This document shows, piece after piece, positions 45,809 through 55,553 of a DNA stretch of 64,000 bases. The translations under genes and the position numbers were made by a program. Positions within the stretch are counted from its first letter, which is position 1, and every line of letters begins with the position of its first letter. The notes under the pieces were generated by a model. It saw only the letters and a list, made by a program, of their open reading frames with translations, searched no databases and was not told where the DNA came from. Source of the DNA: Portulaca oleracea (Eukaryota; Streptophyta; Magnoliopsida; Caryophyllales; Portulacaceae); contig CM055881.1 of the NCBI GenBank assembly GCA_029582165.1, positions 17,536,594 to 17,600,593 on the forward strand, read 5' to 3'.

Positions 45809-46293
45809 CATATTGGGCTGGCCCACGCAGCCACATGTCAGCATTTCATGGGCCAAAAATAAAGTCTGATCGGACTATTGCAAGGCCATAATAAGTGAAT
45901 GCAGTTGGTCTCCTGCATAGCCTGCAAAATTTGAACGGTACGAATGAAAGATTCCTCTCCAAGCTAAAGGCCGATTGACCTTGAGAAGAGGAAATTTTGT
46001 CTTCTTCTTCATACCCATTACCAAGGCTTGAATGAGCATGTTCTCAAGAAAGAGATTCGGTTAAGTGTACCCAATAAATCACGGGAGGCCTTCCTAAGAA
46101 TGAAAGATCAAGTTCCCAAATAAGTGCATTTTCCAATGATTATGCGGACCCAATATGAGGTAAGTTATCCGGATTAAAATTCGAATTTCATAAAACTGAC
46201 AAAAAATTTTTGTGATTTGTAGGGAATAAGAGCCACTGACATCACAGCCAGTGATGTCTCTCGGCATCAAAATTGCCATCATCAAAAATCAAA

Positions 46294-46540
46294 ATTCAGG
46301 GCCACCGGTAGAGCTCGGTGAAGTCTCTCAGAGCCATCGGCAGAGTTCGATGAAGTCTCAAAATTCAGGGCCACCACCAAAGCTCGGTGAAGTCCGTCAA
46401 AGCCATCGGCAGAGTTCGATGAAGTCTCAACCTCAAGGCCACCGATAGAGCTCGGTGAAGTCTCTCAGAGCCACAGACAGAGGTTCGGTCAAGTTTCAAC
46501 CTCAGGGCCATCGGCATAGCTCGGTGAAGTCCCTCGGCAT
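46294..46540. repeat. ~35-bp tandem repeats before the 3' LTR
   Basis: About seven units of GAGCCATCGGCAGAGTTCGA-like sequence followed by TGAAGTCTC(A/T)C, in two alternating subtypes (CTCGGTGAAG and TTCGATGAAG). The frame 46251-46448 is their translation. Confidence 0.88.
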
Positions 46541-46593
46541 CAAATTGCCATCACCCAAACCCAGATCCATCGGCATCGTTCCCGATGAAGTCT

Positions 46594-46830
46594 CCCCAAC
46601 AAGTAGGGCGTCATGCTCGCCCGAGATCATCTTTAAGACGCAAAGTCGTCAACAGACAGGCACAAGACTTTAGCTTCCAAGTGTTACATCCATATTTCAA
46701 GTAAGGCGTCGTTCTCGCATGAGATCATTAAATGTCATCTTCCAGCTTTCAAGTAGGGCGCCATTCTCGCCTGAGATCACCCCCTTAAGACTCATGTTGT
46801 CAACAATAAGACGCAGGACTTCAGCTTTTA
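46594..46830. repeat. Second tandem family, AGTAGGGCG...TGAGATCA
   Basis: Three longer, diverged units each start with AGTAGGGCGYC(A)TTCTCGC and end GAGATCA, followed by TTAAGACKCA-GTCGTCAACA-like spacers. They lie directly upstream of the polypurine tract. Confidence 0.75.
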
Positions 46831-46940
46831 AGCGTTGCCCAGGCGTTGCACTCCAAAGTCATATCACTAACTACTGTCCATCAAATCAGTACTACTTTGA
46901 CTCTCATCCTATTCAGGATTCAATCAAAGTGGGGGCTATC

Positions 46941-47421
46941 TTTAGACACCGTGTATTTGTACATAGATATATTACATGAAATATATAGTACGAGGTAGAA
47001 GTAAAGAAGAAGAAACCGATCAATAAGCATAGTTACATGCACTTTACATGTATAAAGTCACATAAAACACATGCATTATCACATGTGGAAGATTTGGATA
47101 ATTACATGCACAATTTTTACGTAAAAAAGAAAGCCATGCAAACTACGTGAATTTTGTGCCAGGTTGACTGCGTGAATGGAGTGCATGTATGTGCATGAAT
47201 AATGAAGCCTCTCCTAAGCCTATAAATACTACCTCTCTTGAAGCCAAACTCACTCAATCCTTCACTCTTTCATAACAATAATTCTTTCATTCCATCACTC
47301 ACCAATTCACTCAATTCTTTCACTCACTTATATTCTCTTATTCTTTCATCCTCTCCTAATCTCTACTATACCATCTTCTAATATCTATTATATCAACCTT
47401 ATAATCCATCATATTCCTACA
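46941..47421 (+). repeat. Right LTR of the PMD element, 5' part
   Basis: It starts TTTAGACACCGTGTATTTG after the polypurine tract GTGGGGGCT, keeps TATA box CCTATAAATACTACC (47218-47232), and is interrupted at 47421 by the nested solo LTR. It resumes at 53627-54458. Confidence 0.8.
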
Positions 47422-47546
47422 TGTAGACACCGAGATTTTGACGCATAAAATAATACAAAAATAAGAGCGGAAGAAATAAAAGAAGTTCGATAAATGCATG
47501 CATTTTACATGTATTTTGTTCAGCTAGAACTACATGCATGATCACA

Positions 47547-48459
47547 TGAAATAACCCTAGAGGGGGGTGAATAGGGTTGTATAAAAATTCTGCACTTAAT
47601 CAACACAAGAATGTTAATAGCACTTATATATCTAAATAATACTTCTTTATTGATAAACTTAAGTTGTTAGAAAATAGAGGAGGTTACAAACTCAGCACTG
47701 TCAAGGACTGTGAGTTCCTCAACATATGCTTACAAGGGCAGAAGATTCAGGATGAACTTCTACAGTAGTGGCCTCACAATTGAGACAGGAAGAATGGCTT
47801 GAACTCACTAAAGTGAGGTCACTTCACTTTAGTTACACGACTCTGAGGTCCTCACTAGAACACACCTTTTGGTTACACAACTCACTAGTCATAACCAAGT
47901 GGCTACACTCGGAATTTTCTATCACAAAATTCCTACACACGATTTATCTTGCTTGGAATCGTTAATTACAAAAGGGAGGCAACCGTTCTTTATATAGATG
48001 CTTGGCTTTCAATGCAACGGCTAGTCTTGGTGTTTCCTTAGTTGAAGATTCTTTCTAGATTTTGTTTGAGCTCCAATCTTCACAAGATATCTTGATCCCT
48101 TATATTCGATATCTTATATTTGATAACAACCTCACAAGATATCTTAATCCAATCTTCTTGATCTCCAATCCAAGATATCTTAATCCAATCTTCTTGATCT
48201 CCAATCTTCTTATATTCAATATCTTGGGTGATTTGTTCCAATCCGTTGAGTATCTTCAAGATAGGATCACTTGTCATAATAGGAACATATAGTATTAAGG
48301 AAACAAGATTAATATATAGAGAATAATGTATAGTCAACTTCCCTGATTTAATATTGATTTCGGTCTTTCAAACAAAACTTTAACGCTTAGATTAATACTG
48401 CTGCTGGAGGTCCTCTATGACGAATAGGCGGAGGTCCTCATGGCAGTGGTGGGTTTCTT
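47547..48459 (-). repeat. 3' LTR of the gag-only copia element
   Basis: 913 bp. The minus-strand TATA-like CTATATAAAG is near 47992. It contains an extra ~50-bp tandem copy of the CAATCTTCTTGATCTCCAAT segment (48130-48220) compared with the 5' LTR (866 bp). Confidence 0.88.
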
Positions 48460-49042
48460 CAATCTCCCCCTTTTTGTTTGAAAGACAAAACTTGCAAGTA
48501 CAATATATATGTATAATATTGACAGCATGATAGATCAAAGTAGCATTCTTAGTAGCACAACAAAGTATTTTAGTTACAGACCAGAGCATGGCAAAATTCT
48601 CCCCCTTTTTGTCTTTCAGACAAGAAGGAAGCAAGAGAGTACAAACATTAATTATGTGGCCAAAAAGAAGAGAGAAAGAGAGAGGGAGGAGAGGAGGAAG
48701 GTAAAAGGTAGGAATCTGAGTTACCTATGGGAGAGGTAGTCAGACGACTTTGATCGGACCCATTTTGAATTGTGAGGTGCTTGAGAGGACATACTGATGG
48801 AGGCATCAGAGGTCTAGACATGCAGAGAGTTGACGTACCTGGGTGGAGGAGAGGGACCACATGTAGGGAGAAGGGATGATAGGAATCCCTCTCAATTTGA
48901 CAGCTTGTGCATAGGTTGAGGTCCTCATGATAGAAGGCTCCCCCTCAAATGATGCGAGTGGTGTTGTTTCGCGACCTTCCCAATGTCTAGGATCTTGTCT
49001 TGGATTTTGTCTCCAAAGGTCACTCTTCCAATCTTGTTGATT

Positions 49043-50546
49043 TTAATTTTGCGAAACTTGGTTAGATCTATGGTAATGTGTTTGAGACATACCTGCAGTA
49101 GAGGACACTACACCTTTCTTGGTCTCTGACCAAGGATGAGATCGTTGCAATGAGATCTTTGGGACCCAAATTTTTGTAATGCACGGAGGTCTAGTTCCTT
49201 TAAATAGGGGAATTGGTGAAGTCCTTATTCTATTTGCTGTTGGAGGTCCTCTATGATACTTTTCCCTAAGAGGTGGAATATTTGGGGTAGGAAGTGGAGG
49301 TCCTTTGTTGGTATGGATGGGAGGACTTTTGGACTGGTAGTTTTTCAGAGGTGGTGTATTAGGTGTGGGAATGATGGGTTCCTTCTGGTAGGGATGAGAT
49401 TTCGTGATTGCCTCATTTGATAATTGAGTGATGTCCTTATAGTAGTCTTTGACCTCTATGGATAGTCTAACATTTTCAGTTGCTAAGAGGTCATTTCTGG
49501 TGTTCAAGCTCTCTATGGTTTCATTCAGATGATTGACATGTTTCGTGAGATGCTTGACTCTTTCTATTAATGATCTAGAATATTTGAAGAGATGAAATAA
49601 TTTTTGAGCAAGGGGCGAAGAGGGAAGAGTAAGGAGCTCATCAATATTTACCTCGTCCTAAGATGAGGTTGGATCTTGATCCTCACTTGTGTTTGCCATC
49701 AGACATACATTTGTTATTTCTTCTACCTCACTATGACCTTGGCTGGAATCATTATCACTCCATGTTTCCATCAGTGTCTTAAGGTTTTGCCATTGAGGTC
49801 GATTGTTTCTCTTGTCCTTGTTTCTTCTGGCGTAAGGGCAGTCCTTCACAAGGTGTTTTGAGCTGCCACAACCAAAAAAAGTAAATGGATCAGAATCTTC
49901 TCTTAATGAGGACTTACCTTTTGGGCTTGAACTTTTGTTTTGGGCTTCTTTGATGTATCCTTGGAAGATTGGATTTCTCTTGTAGAGCCCTTTGAACCCT
50001 TTAGCCAGCATTGCCACTATATCTTCCTCATCGTCCTCAGATTCACTATCAGATTCACGCACTGCCTTGAGAGCAGTTCCGTTTGGTTCTGAGAGGTCAT
50101 TCAATTTGATCTCATGGGCCAACAGTTTTCCAATGAGTTCCTCCAACTTGAGGGCCTTTGAGATCTTGAGCTTCTTCAATGGCTATGACTTTTGGACCCC
50201 ATGTTCTTCTAGGCAGGCACCGGAGGATCTTTCTCACTTGCTCCTCATTTGGGTAGGTTTTTCCCAGTGATGTGAGGTGGTTGGTGATGCTGCTGAATCT
50301 TTTGAACATCTCTTCAACAGTCTCATTTTCTTTCATTCTGAAGGCTTCATACTTTTGGACAAGGATATCTACTTTGGTGTCCTTGACTTGACTTGTGCCT
50401 TCATATGAGGTTATCAAGTAATCCCAAACCTGTTTTGCAGTTTCACAATTAGATACACGTTTAAAATCATTCAAATTTAAACTGTAATAAATCAAGTTTA
50501 GGGCATGAGTATTTTTTATCAATGGCTCCAACTCTTTTTTAGACAT
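49043..50546 (-). pseudogene. Copia Gag of the TR-GAG-like element
   Basis: Three minus-strand frames follow one another. 50546-50112 gives the UBN2/retrotran_gag type core: ALNLIYYSLNLNDFKRVSNC, AKQVWDYLITSYEGTSQVK, ENETVEEMFKRFSSITNHL, LGKTYPNEEQVRKILRCLP. 50179-49658 continues with SKALKLEELIGKLLAHEIKL, an acidic stretch (SESEDDEEDIVAMLAKGFKG) and a zinc knuckle FFGCGSSKHLVKDCP, in which the first Cys appears replaced by Phe. 49507-49043 is Pro/Lys-rich and reaches ITKIWVPK, a motif near the Gag-protease linker of this copia group. A frameshift separates the first two frames at about 50150. In the family Gag packages RNA in cytoplasmic particles. Confidence 0.82.
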
Positions 50547-50818
50547 TTCAGATCTTTTCTTTGGGACATCTTAACCATCACTGTTGTTCTTCGTGGGAGT
50601 GGGATAATCTTCCTCGGTAACCACAGTCTAGAGGTCCTCATCTTGGTCCTTGAGGTAGACCTCTATTTGTCTTTTCCATGACCTGTAGTTTTCTCCAGTA
50701 AGTAGTGGAGCTATTGTCCATGAGCATCCTTGAGGAGCTTCATTTGTATTGATAGCGGCTATGATCTTTTCCACACGTGGTTAAACTCTTGAATTTGTGG
50801 ACCCGCTCTGATACCAAT

Positions 50819-51684
50819 TGAAATAACCCTAGAGGGGGGGGGGGTGAATAGGGTTGTATAAAAATTTTGCACTTAATCAGCACAAGAACGTTAATAGCAC
50901 TTATATATCTGAATAATACTTCTTTATTGATAAACTTAAAGTGCTAGAAAATAGAGGAGGTTACAAACTCAACACTGTCAAGGACTGTGAGGTCCTCAAC
51001 ATATGCTTACAAGGGCAGAAGATTCAGGATGAACTTCTGCAGCAGTGGCCTCACAATTGAGGTAGGAAGAATGGTTTGAACTCACTAAAGTGAGGTCACT
51101 TCACTTTAGTTACACGACTCTGAGGTCCTCACCAGAACACACGTTCTGGTTACACAACTCACTACTTACAACCAAGTAGCCACACTCGGAATTTTCTATC
51201 ACAAAATTCCTACACACGATTTATCTTGCTTGGAATCGTTAATTACAAAAGGGAGGCAACCATTCTTTTATATAGATGCTTGGCTTTCAATGCAACGGCT
51301 AGTCTTGGTGTTTCCTTAGTTGAAGATTCTTTCTAGATTTTGTTTGATCTCCAATCTTCACAAGATATCTTGATCCCTTATATTCGATATCTTGTATTTG
51401 ACAACAACCTCACAAGATATCTTAATCCAATCTTCTTGATCTCCAATCTAAGATATTTTAGTCCAATCTTCTTGAGTATCTACAAGATAGGATCACTTGT
51501 CATAATAGGAACATATAGTATTAAGGAAACATGAATAATATATAGAAAGTAATGTATAGTTAACTTCCATGATTTAATCTTGATTTCGGTATTTCAAACA
51601 AAACTTTAGCGCTTAGATTACTGCTGCTGCTGAAGGTCCTCTATGACGAATAGGCGTTCCTCATGGCAGTGGTAGGTTTCTTCA
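50819..51684 (-). repeat. 5' LTR of the gag-only copia element
   Basis: 866 bp, next to the PBS. It starts (minus) TGAAGAAACCTACCACTGCC and ends GGGTTATTTCA, and includes a G11 run near 50833 in the + orientation. It is highly similar to 47547-48459. Confidence 0.88.
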
Positions 51685-51963
51685 TCACATGTGGTCCATC
51701 CTAGCTACATGTACATTTTTTATATAAAAAAGATGAAGCATGCAAGCCCTAAAAGCAAGCGCCAGAGGTCGCGAGATCGAATCCTCACAAAAACACTTAA
51801 AAACACCTCAAAACATTAGCTAAATAATGTGCACCTTCCGTCCAGTGTGAATGGTAGCTTCCCTAGGCAAACTCTCTTCACACTTCACCGTCCATTCATG
51901 CATGGACGAAGCTGGGTTCCTCCCCCCTACCTGAAGGCCGGTCGGCCTTGGTGACTCCGCCCA

Positions 51964-51985
51964 CACGTGGTCAATTGACCACGTG
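51964..51985. promoter_or_regulatory. Double G-box/W-box palindrome in LTR U3
   Basis: A perfect 22-bp palindrome made of the 11-bp arm CACGTGGTCAA and its complement. Each arm has a G-box (CACGTG) and a W-box core (TTGACC). It lies about 115 bases upstream of the LTR TATA box. The solo LTR at 3394-5066 keeps one intact arm at 4648-4669. Confidence 0.7.
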
Positions 51986-52200
51986 CCACCGTCCAAGTTA
52001 GGTGAGCTCCCCCCTACTGCCTGGTGTTCTGTGCCAGTCCGAAGTCCACGAGGTGAGTGCATGCATATGTATGTATCCTCTACTCCCTCTTCCTCCTATA
52101 AATACTACCCTTCTCCAAGTCATTTCACTCACTAAATCATCAACCAATTCACTCATCATCTATCTCTCTACTCATTCTCTAATCTCTCTCATAATATCTC

Positions 52201-52550
52201 CAAAAAATTACTCGGAGGTACCCCAATATTTGGGGAAACTATTTTTCGGTACCCCAAATTTTCAAAACTCATTTTGAGGTACCCTTACTTTTTGGGTTAG
52301 TAATTATTTGGTTTTTTTCCGGCTATCAATTTTATTAAGTGATCGAAATACCCTTATTTTTCTTCTTTAAGGGTATTTCTTAAAAAATGGAAGAACAAGG
52401 GTATTTTGGTTACTTAACCCAATTGATGACCGAAAAAAAACCTAATAATTTCTAACCAAAAAGTAAGGGTACCCTAAAATGAGTTTTGAAAAGTTGGGAT
52501 ACCTAAAAAACATTTCATCAAAAGCTAGGGTACCTCCGAGTAATTGTTTG
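52201..52550. mobile_element. 350-bp foldback MITE, copy 1 (9-bp TSD)
   Basis: The termini CAAAAAATTACTCGGAGG and its near complement CCGAGTAATTGTTTG bracket arms that pair almost throughout (CGGTACCCCAAA, AGGGTATTT and so on). Flanks TAATATCTC (52192-52200) and TAGTATCTC (52551-52559) match 8/9, the TSD size of Mutator-type elements. It is inserted in the R/U5 of the nested solo LTR. Confidence 0.92.
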
Positions 52551-53626
52551 TAGTATCTCTATTTCTATACTTCTTATCTCATATTCATCTCTCATTCATC
52601 TCTTATTCTATGCATCCTCTATTCTAGTCCTACTTTCCATCATCTATCCTATGATAATCTTCACCATTCTTTCATCACAAAAAGCCTAAATACATATCCT
52701 ATCCTATTTCATCCCAAACTCCACAAAAACCCTAGCCTAAACACATTCAAAACCACAAAAGAGCCCTCTTTCTACCCCTCTTCTTATCATCTTTTTTCAT
52801 CCTTTTTTCTATCATCCTTTTGGCACTTGGAGAGGAAAGTTTCAAGGTATCAAGAAGATTCATCAAGCATCAAAAGGCTAGGCAATGCTTTTTCCCACAA
52901 AAGTCGCAATGTAAGCACTTAAGTGTTATTCTTTTTCTTGTAAATAAGTGTATATTTGTACTTTTTTATCTTATATATTACATTCTTGTTGCATGTTCAA
53001 TGAAGTAATTCTATAAAGTATTCCTCCATTTCCCTGCCAAAATTTATTAAAAACACATTCTTAAACTTTTAGTAGAGTCTTTCCTTTTGTGAGAGGCGAA
53101 CTCTTAAAGTTTACTTTTCGAGTTCGTAGCCTTACCCCCGAATCCATTCTTGGGTTTCGCAAGCGGAGTCTTCTTTATTTTCTTCTTGGTTTTATCTTGA
53201 CTTTTCCCTTAAAAAGTCGGGTGGCGACTCCCATTTCGAACTAAAACACATCGTGGATTGCATAAACTATGGTTAACATGGTTTTACAATGTATCGATGC
53301 AACTTTAAGGTTTTTTTTCTTATATTTCTAAATAATGGTTGCTTAAATCACCTTCTTCCGAGCCTAACATTTAAATGAGCAAATTGGGTTAACTTTAGAA
53401 GAGTTTGGAACAAGTGGATGTTCACTCTTAAAGGTTTAATTCAATGACTCATAAAATGCATAAGTAAAGGGAAAGTGATTTTACGAAATATTATTCATGA
53501 AATATATGATTGATTTCCTTAAAGAGTTTTCAAAGGTTAAACCCCAGCACAAATCACCGAATCACACCTCAATCCAAACGTGGACGTTCGGAAGCCCGAA
53601 CATTGAGGAAAAATGTCCACACTACC

Positions 53627-54458
53627 ACCCTTCCTATCACCCCTTTTTACCCCCATTTCCACACTCTTTTTCTCTTCTACGTTTGGCATCTTCAAGAGGG
53701 TGATTCAAGGAATTCAAAAGAGTTACTTTAAAGGCTATGCAAGGTTTCTTCTTCAAAAGTCACAATGTAAGCTTTTATGTGTTTCTTCCTTATGTAAATA
53801 AAGTGTTGTACGTGTTGTACTTTTCTTTCATTTTCATTTTTCATGTTGAATGAAGTAGTCTTATAAAGTTCTTATTTATCTCCCTTCAATATTTTATCAA
53901 AAGCACACATATAACTTTTAGTAGAGTCTTTCCTTTTGTAAGAGGCGAACTCATATGGTTCCTACCTTTCGAGTTCATAACCTTAACCCTGAATCCATTT
54001 TTGGCTTCGTAGGCGGAGTCTTTCTTTTCTTTCTCTTTTGGTTTTATTTGCTTTTCTTTTAAAAAAAAGTCGCGTGATGACTCCTTTTTGAAATAAAACA
54101 CATCGGGATTGCCTAAACTATGTTTAACATGGTTTTACAATGTACCGATGCAACTTTAAGGTGATTTTATGTATTTCTAAATAATGGTTGCCTACATTAT
54201 TGCTTTTTCCGAGCCTAACATCTTATGAACAAATTGAATTAATTCTAGAAGAGTTGGAACAAATGGATGTTCACTCCTTAAGGTTTAGTTTAATGATTCA
54301 TGAGATGCACAAAGTAAATGGAAAGTGATTTTACAACTATTATTCATGAAATGTGTGAATAATCCTTAAAGAGCTTTTTAAAGTTAAAACTCCAACACAA
54401 ACCCCAATTCCTTCCCGTCGGCGTTTAGAACTCTGAACGACGAGAAAAAATGTCCACA
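53627..54458 (+). repeat. Right LTR of the PMD element, 3' part
   Basis: It continues 46941-47421. It repeats the R/U5 sequence of the nested solo LTR (AGTAGAGTCTTTCC, CGAGTTC, GTTTTACAATGTA) at about 0.8 kb spacing and ends GAGAAAAAATGTCCACA, followed by CTACC. Confidence 0.8.
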
Positions 54459-54463
54459 CTACC

Positions 54464-55437
54464 TTTTGTGCTAGAAACTCGGGCTCAAAATCCGTGACAT
54501 TTCGCCGATTGAAGCTTTAACAAGTGAGTTAGAATGGTACTATATTGAATACACTAATAGTTTGAAGCAATAAACAATAATGGTGAGAAGTCGTACTAAA
54601 CTAATAAACAAGCATCTAATTACCCTAGTGAGAGTATGAAGCATGAGGACCTTGGAGATGAGTAGACAATGTAGAGGATTGGAAACTGGCAAGACTTGAT
54701 CGATTGATTGATAAATTCCAATAATAATAATAACCCGAGAGGAAGAAGGGATGATCTTGCAAGAATAATGATGAACTTGATCCAAAAACAACAATAATAA
54801 TCAACAACCTTCAAGGATATGAACTTGGGATAAAGCTAATCACCACCTAAGAGCTGAACATTTCGCCACGATTTTGATAAAGATTAAACACCACACAATC
54901 AATAAAGGAGTAACTTACAACGCCACCAAATCATAGAAATTTTGTATAAAGTAATAAGATTTTGGAAGAATTTTAAGTTGGTCTCAAAAATATCATCCAT
55001 TAATCATCGAAATTTGTTATCTTTCTTCCCTAAGTCAAGATTAAAAGGCAAAGGGGTTCGAGCCATCGTCAAGAAAGATACAACCAAATCCAACAATCAA
55101 GGGCAAAGATTCACATAAAATAAATGACCTACTTAAGGGTTTTTAGATGAACATTAGTAGGGGTATAGGGTCATTACAAGGGGATTAAAAGATATCAAAG
55201 AAAATTAGAAGACAAAAGATCACTGCCAAAAAAACAGGTGGCACGATTGTGCCATCGTCGATTTGTCGCCTAGTCGCTTGAAAAAACTCAATTTGGATCG
55301 GAGGAGCGGCATGGTCATTTTAATGGATGGCACGATCGTGTCATCTTCGAATTCTGTAAGACTTCCCAACTCGCACCAAAAAGGCACGATTGTGTATCCC
55401 TCTTGGGACGGGGTGGTACGGTCTTGCCAAGGGTTAG
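54464..55437 (-). repeat. LTR-like remnant, probably minus-strand Ty3
   Basis: Non-coding sequence resembling in style 2041-3010 and the AAP intron insert: a leader with CAATCAATAAAGGAGTAACTT and CGCCACCA, then a block of GGCACGATTGTG / GGCACGATCGTG motifs (55240-55430). Its terminal nucleotides are not certain. Confidence 0.45.
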
Positions 55438-55553
55438 TGTTGGGAGTATCCCGACAATGCTCGATATACATGGAGTTTAAACCAAAATAATATAATAATT
55501 ATATATCTTGCTAGAGACCTCTATAATTGGTAATTGAATATGTTTAATTACAA
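55244..55553 (+). repeat. Direct repeat A, copy 1
   Basis: It matches 56968-57271 from TGTGCCATCGTCGATTTG to GTTTAATTACAACTA with scattered substitutions and small indels. It includes the palindromic copia-like LTR start TGTTGGGA...TCCCGACA at 55438. Confidence 0.85.

Larger units (their letters stand above)
47547..51684 (-). mobile_element. Gag-only Ty1/copia element (TR-GAG-like), TSD TCACA
   Basis: Minus orientation, bounded by perfect TCACA duplications (47542-47546 and 51685-51689). LTRs are 50819-51684 (5') and 47547-48459 (3'); each starts TGAAGAAACC on the minus strand and ends GGGTTATTTCA. The PBS (minus ATTGGTATCAGAGCGGG, about 50803-50819) and polypurine tract (AAAAAGGGGGAGAT, about 48460-48474) are in place. 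The 2.36-kb interior encodes only Gag-type sequence; integrase and RT are absent. The form fits terminal-repeat retrotransposons with a GAG domain. Confidence 0.9.
47422..53621 (+). mobile_element. Nested solo LTR, TGTAGACACC family, itself carrying two insertions
   Basis: It starts TGTAGACACCGAGATTTTG and ends AAAATGTCCACA; flanks are CTACA (47417-47421) and CTACC (53622-53626), 4/5 matching. Removing the copia element and the MITE with their TSDs leaves about 1.7 kb, close to the 1673-bp solo LTR at 3394. The TATA box is CCTATAAATACTACCC (52096-52111). A perfect 22-bp G-box palindrome lies at 51964-51985. R/U5 contains the AGTAGAGTCTTTCC and GGTGGCGACTCCC motifs shared with 3394-5066. Confidence 0.85.
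43726..54458 (+). mobile_element. LTR element lacking gag-pol and carrying an antisense PMD gene
   Basis: Bounded by CTACT (43721-43725) and CTACC (54459-54463). The left terminus TATAGATACC and right-LTR start TTTAGACACC are mutated forms of TGTAGACACC; the right end is ATGTCCACA as in the solo LTRs of this family. Order on + strand: U3-only left LTR (43726-44285), antisense PMD gene (45706 to about 44380), tandem repeats (46294-46830), polypurine tract GTGGGGGCT (46929-46937), right LTR (46941-47421 plus 53627-54458). The right LTR is split by a nested solo LTR. No Gag, protease, RT or integrase motif was found, so mobilisation would have needed help in trans. Tat/Ogre affiliation is inferred from LTR and PPT style. 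Confidence 0.72.

Noticed and set aside
46251..46673. Two + strand frames rich in QSHRQSSMKSQ repeats
   Set aside because: They are the translation of non-coding tandem repeats upstream of the 3' LTR, with no start signal or domain.
54540..54814. Overlapping minus-strand hydrophobic frames of 60-84 codons
   Set aside because: Three overlapping frames in different phases with no homologue; part of LTR-like AT-rich sequence.
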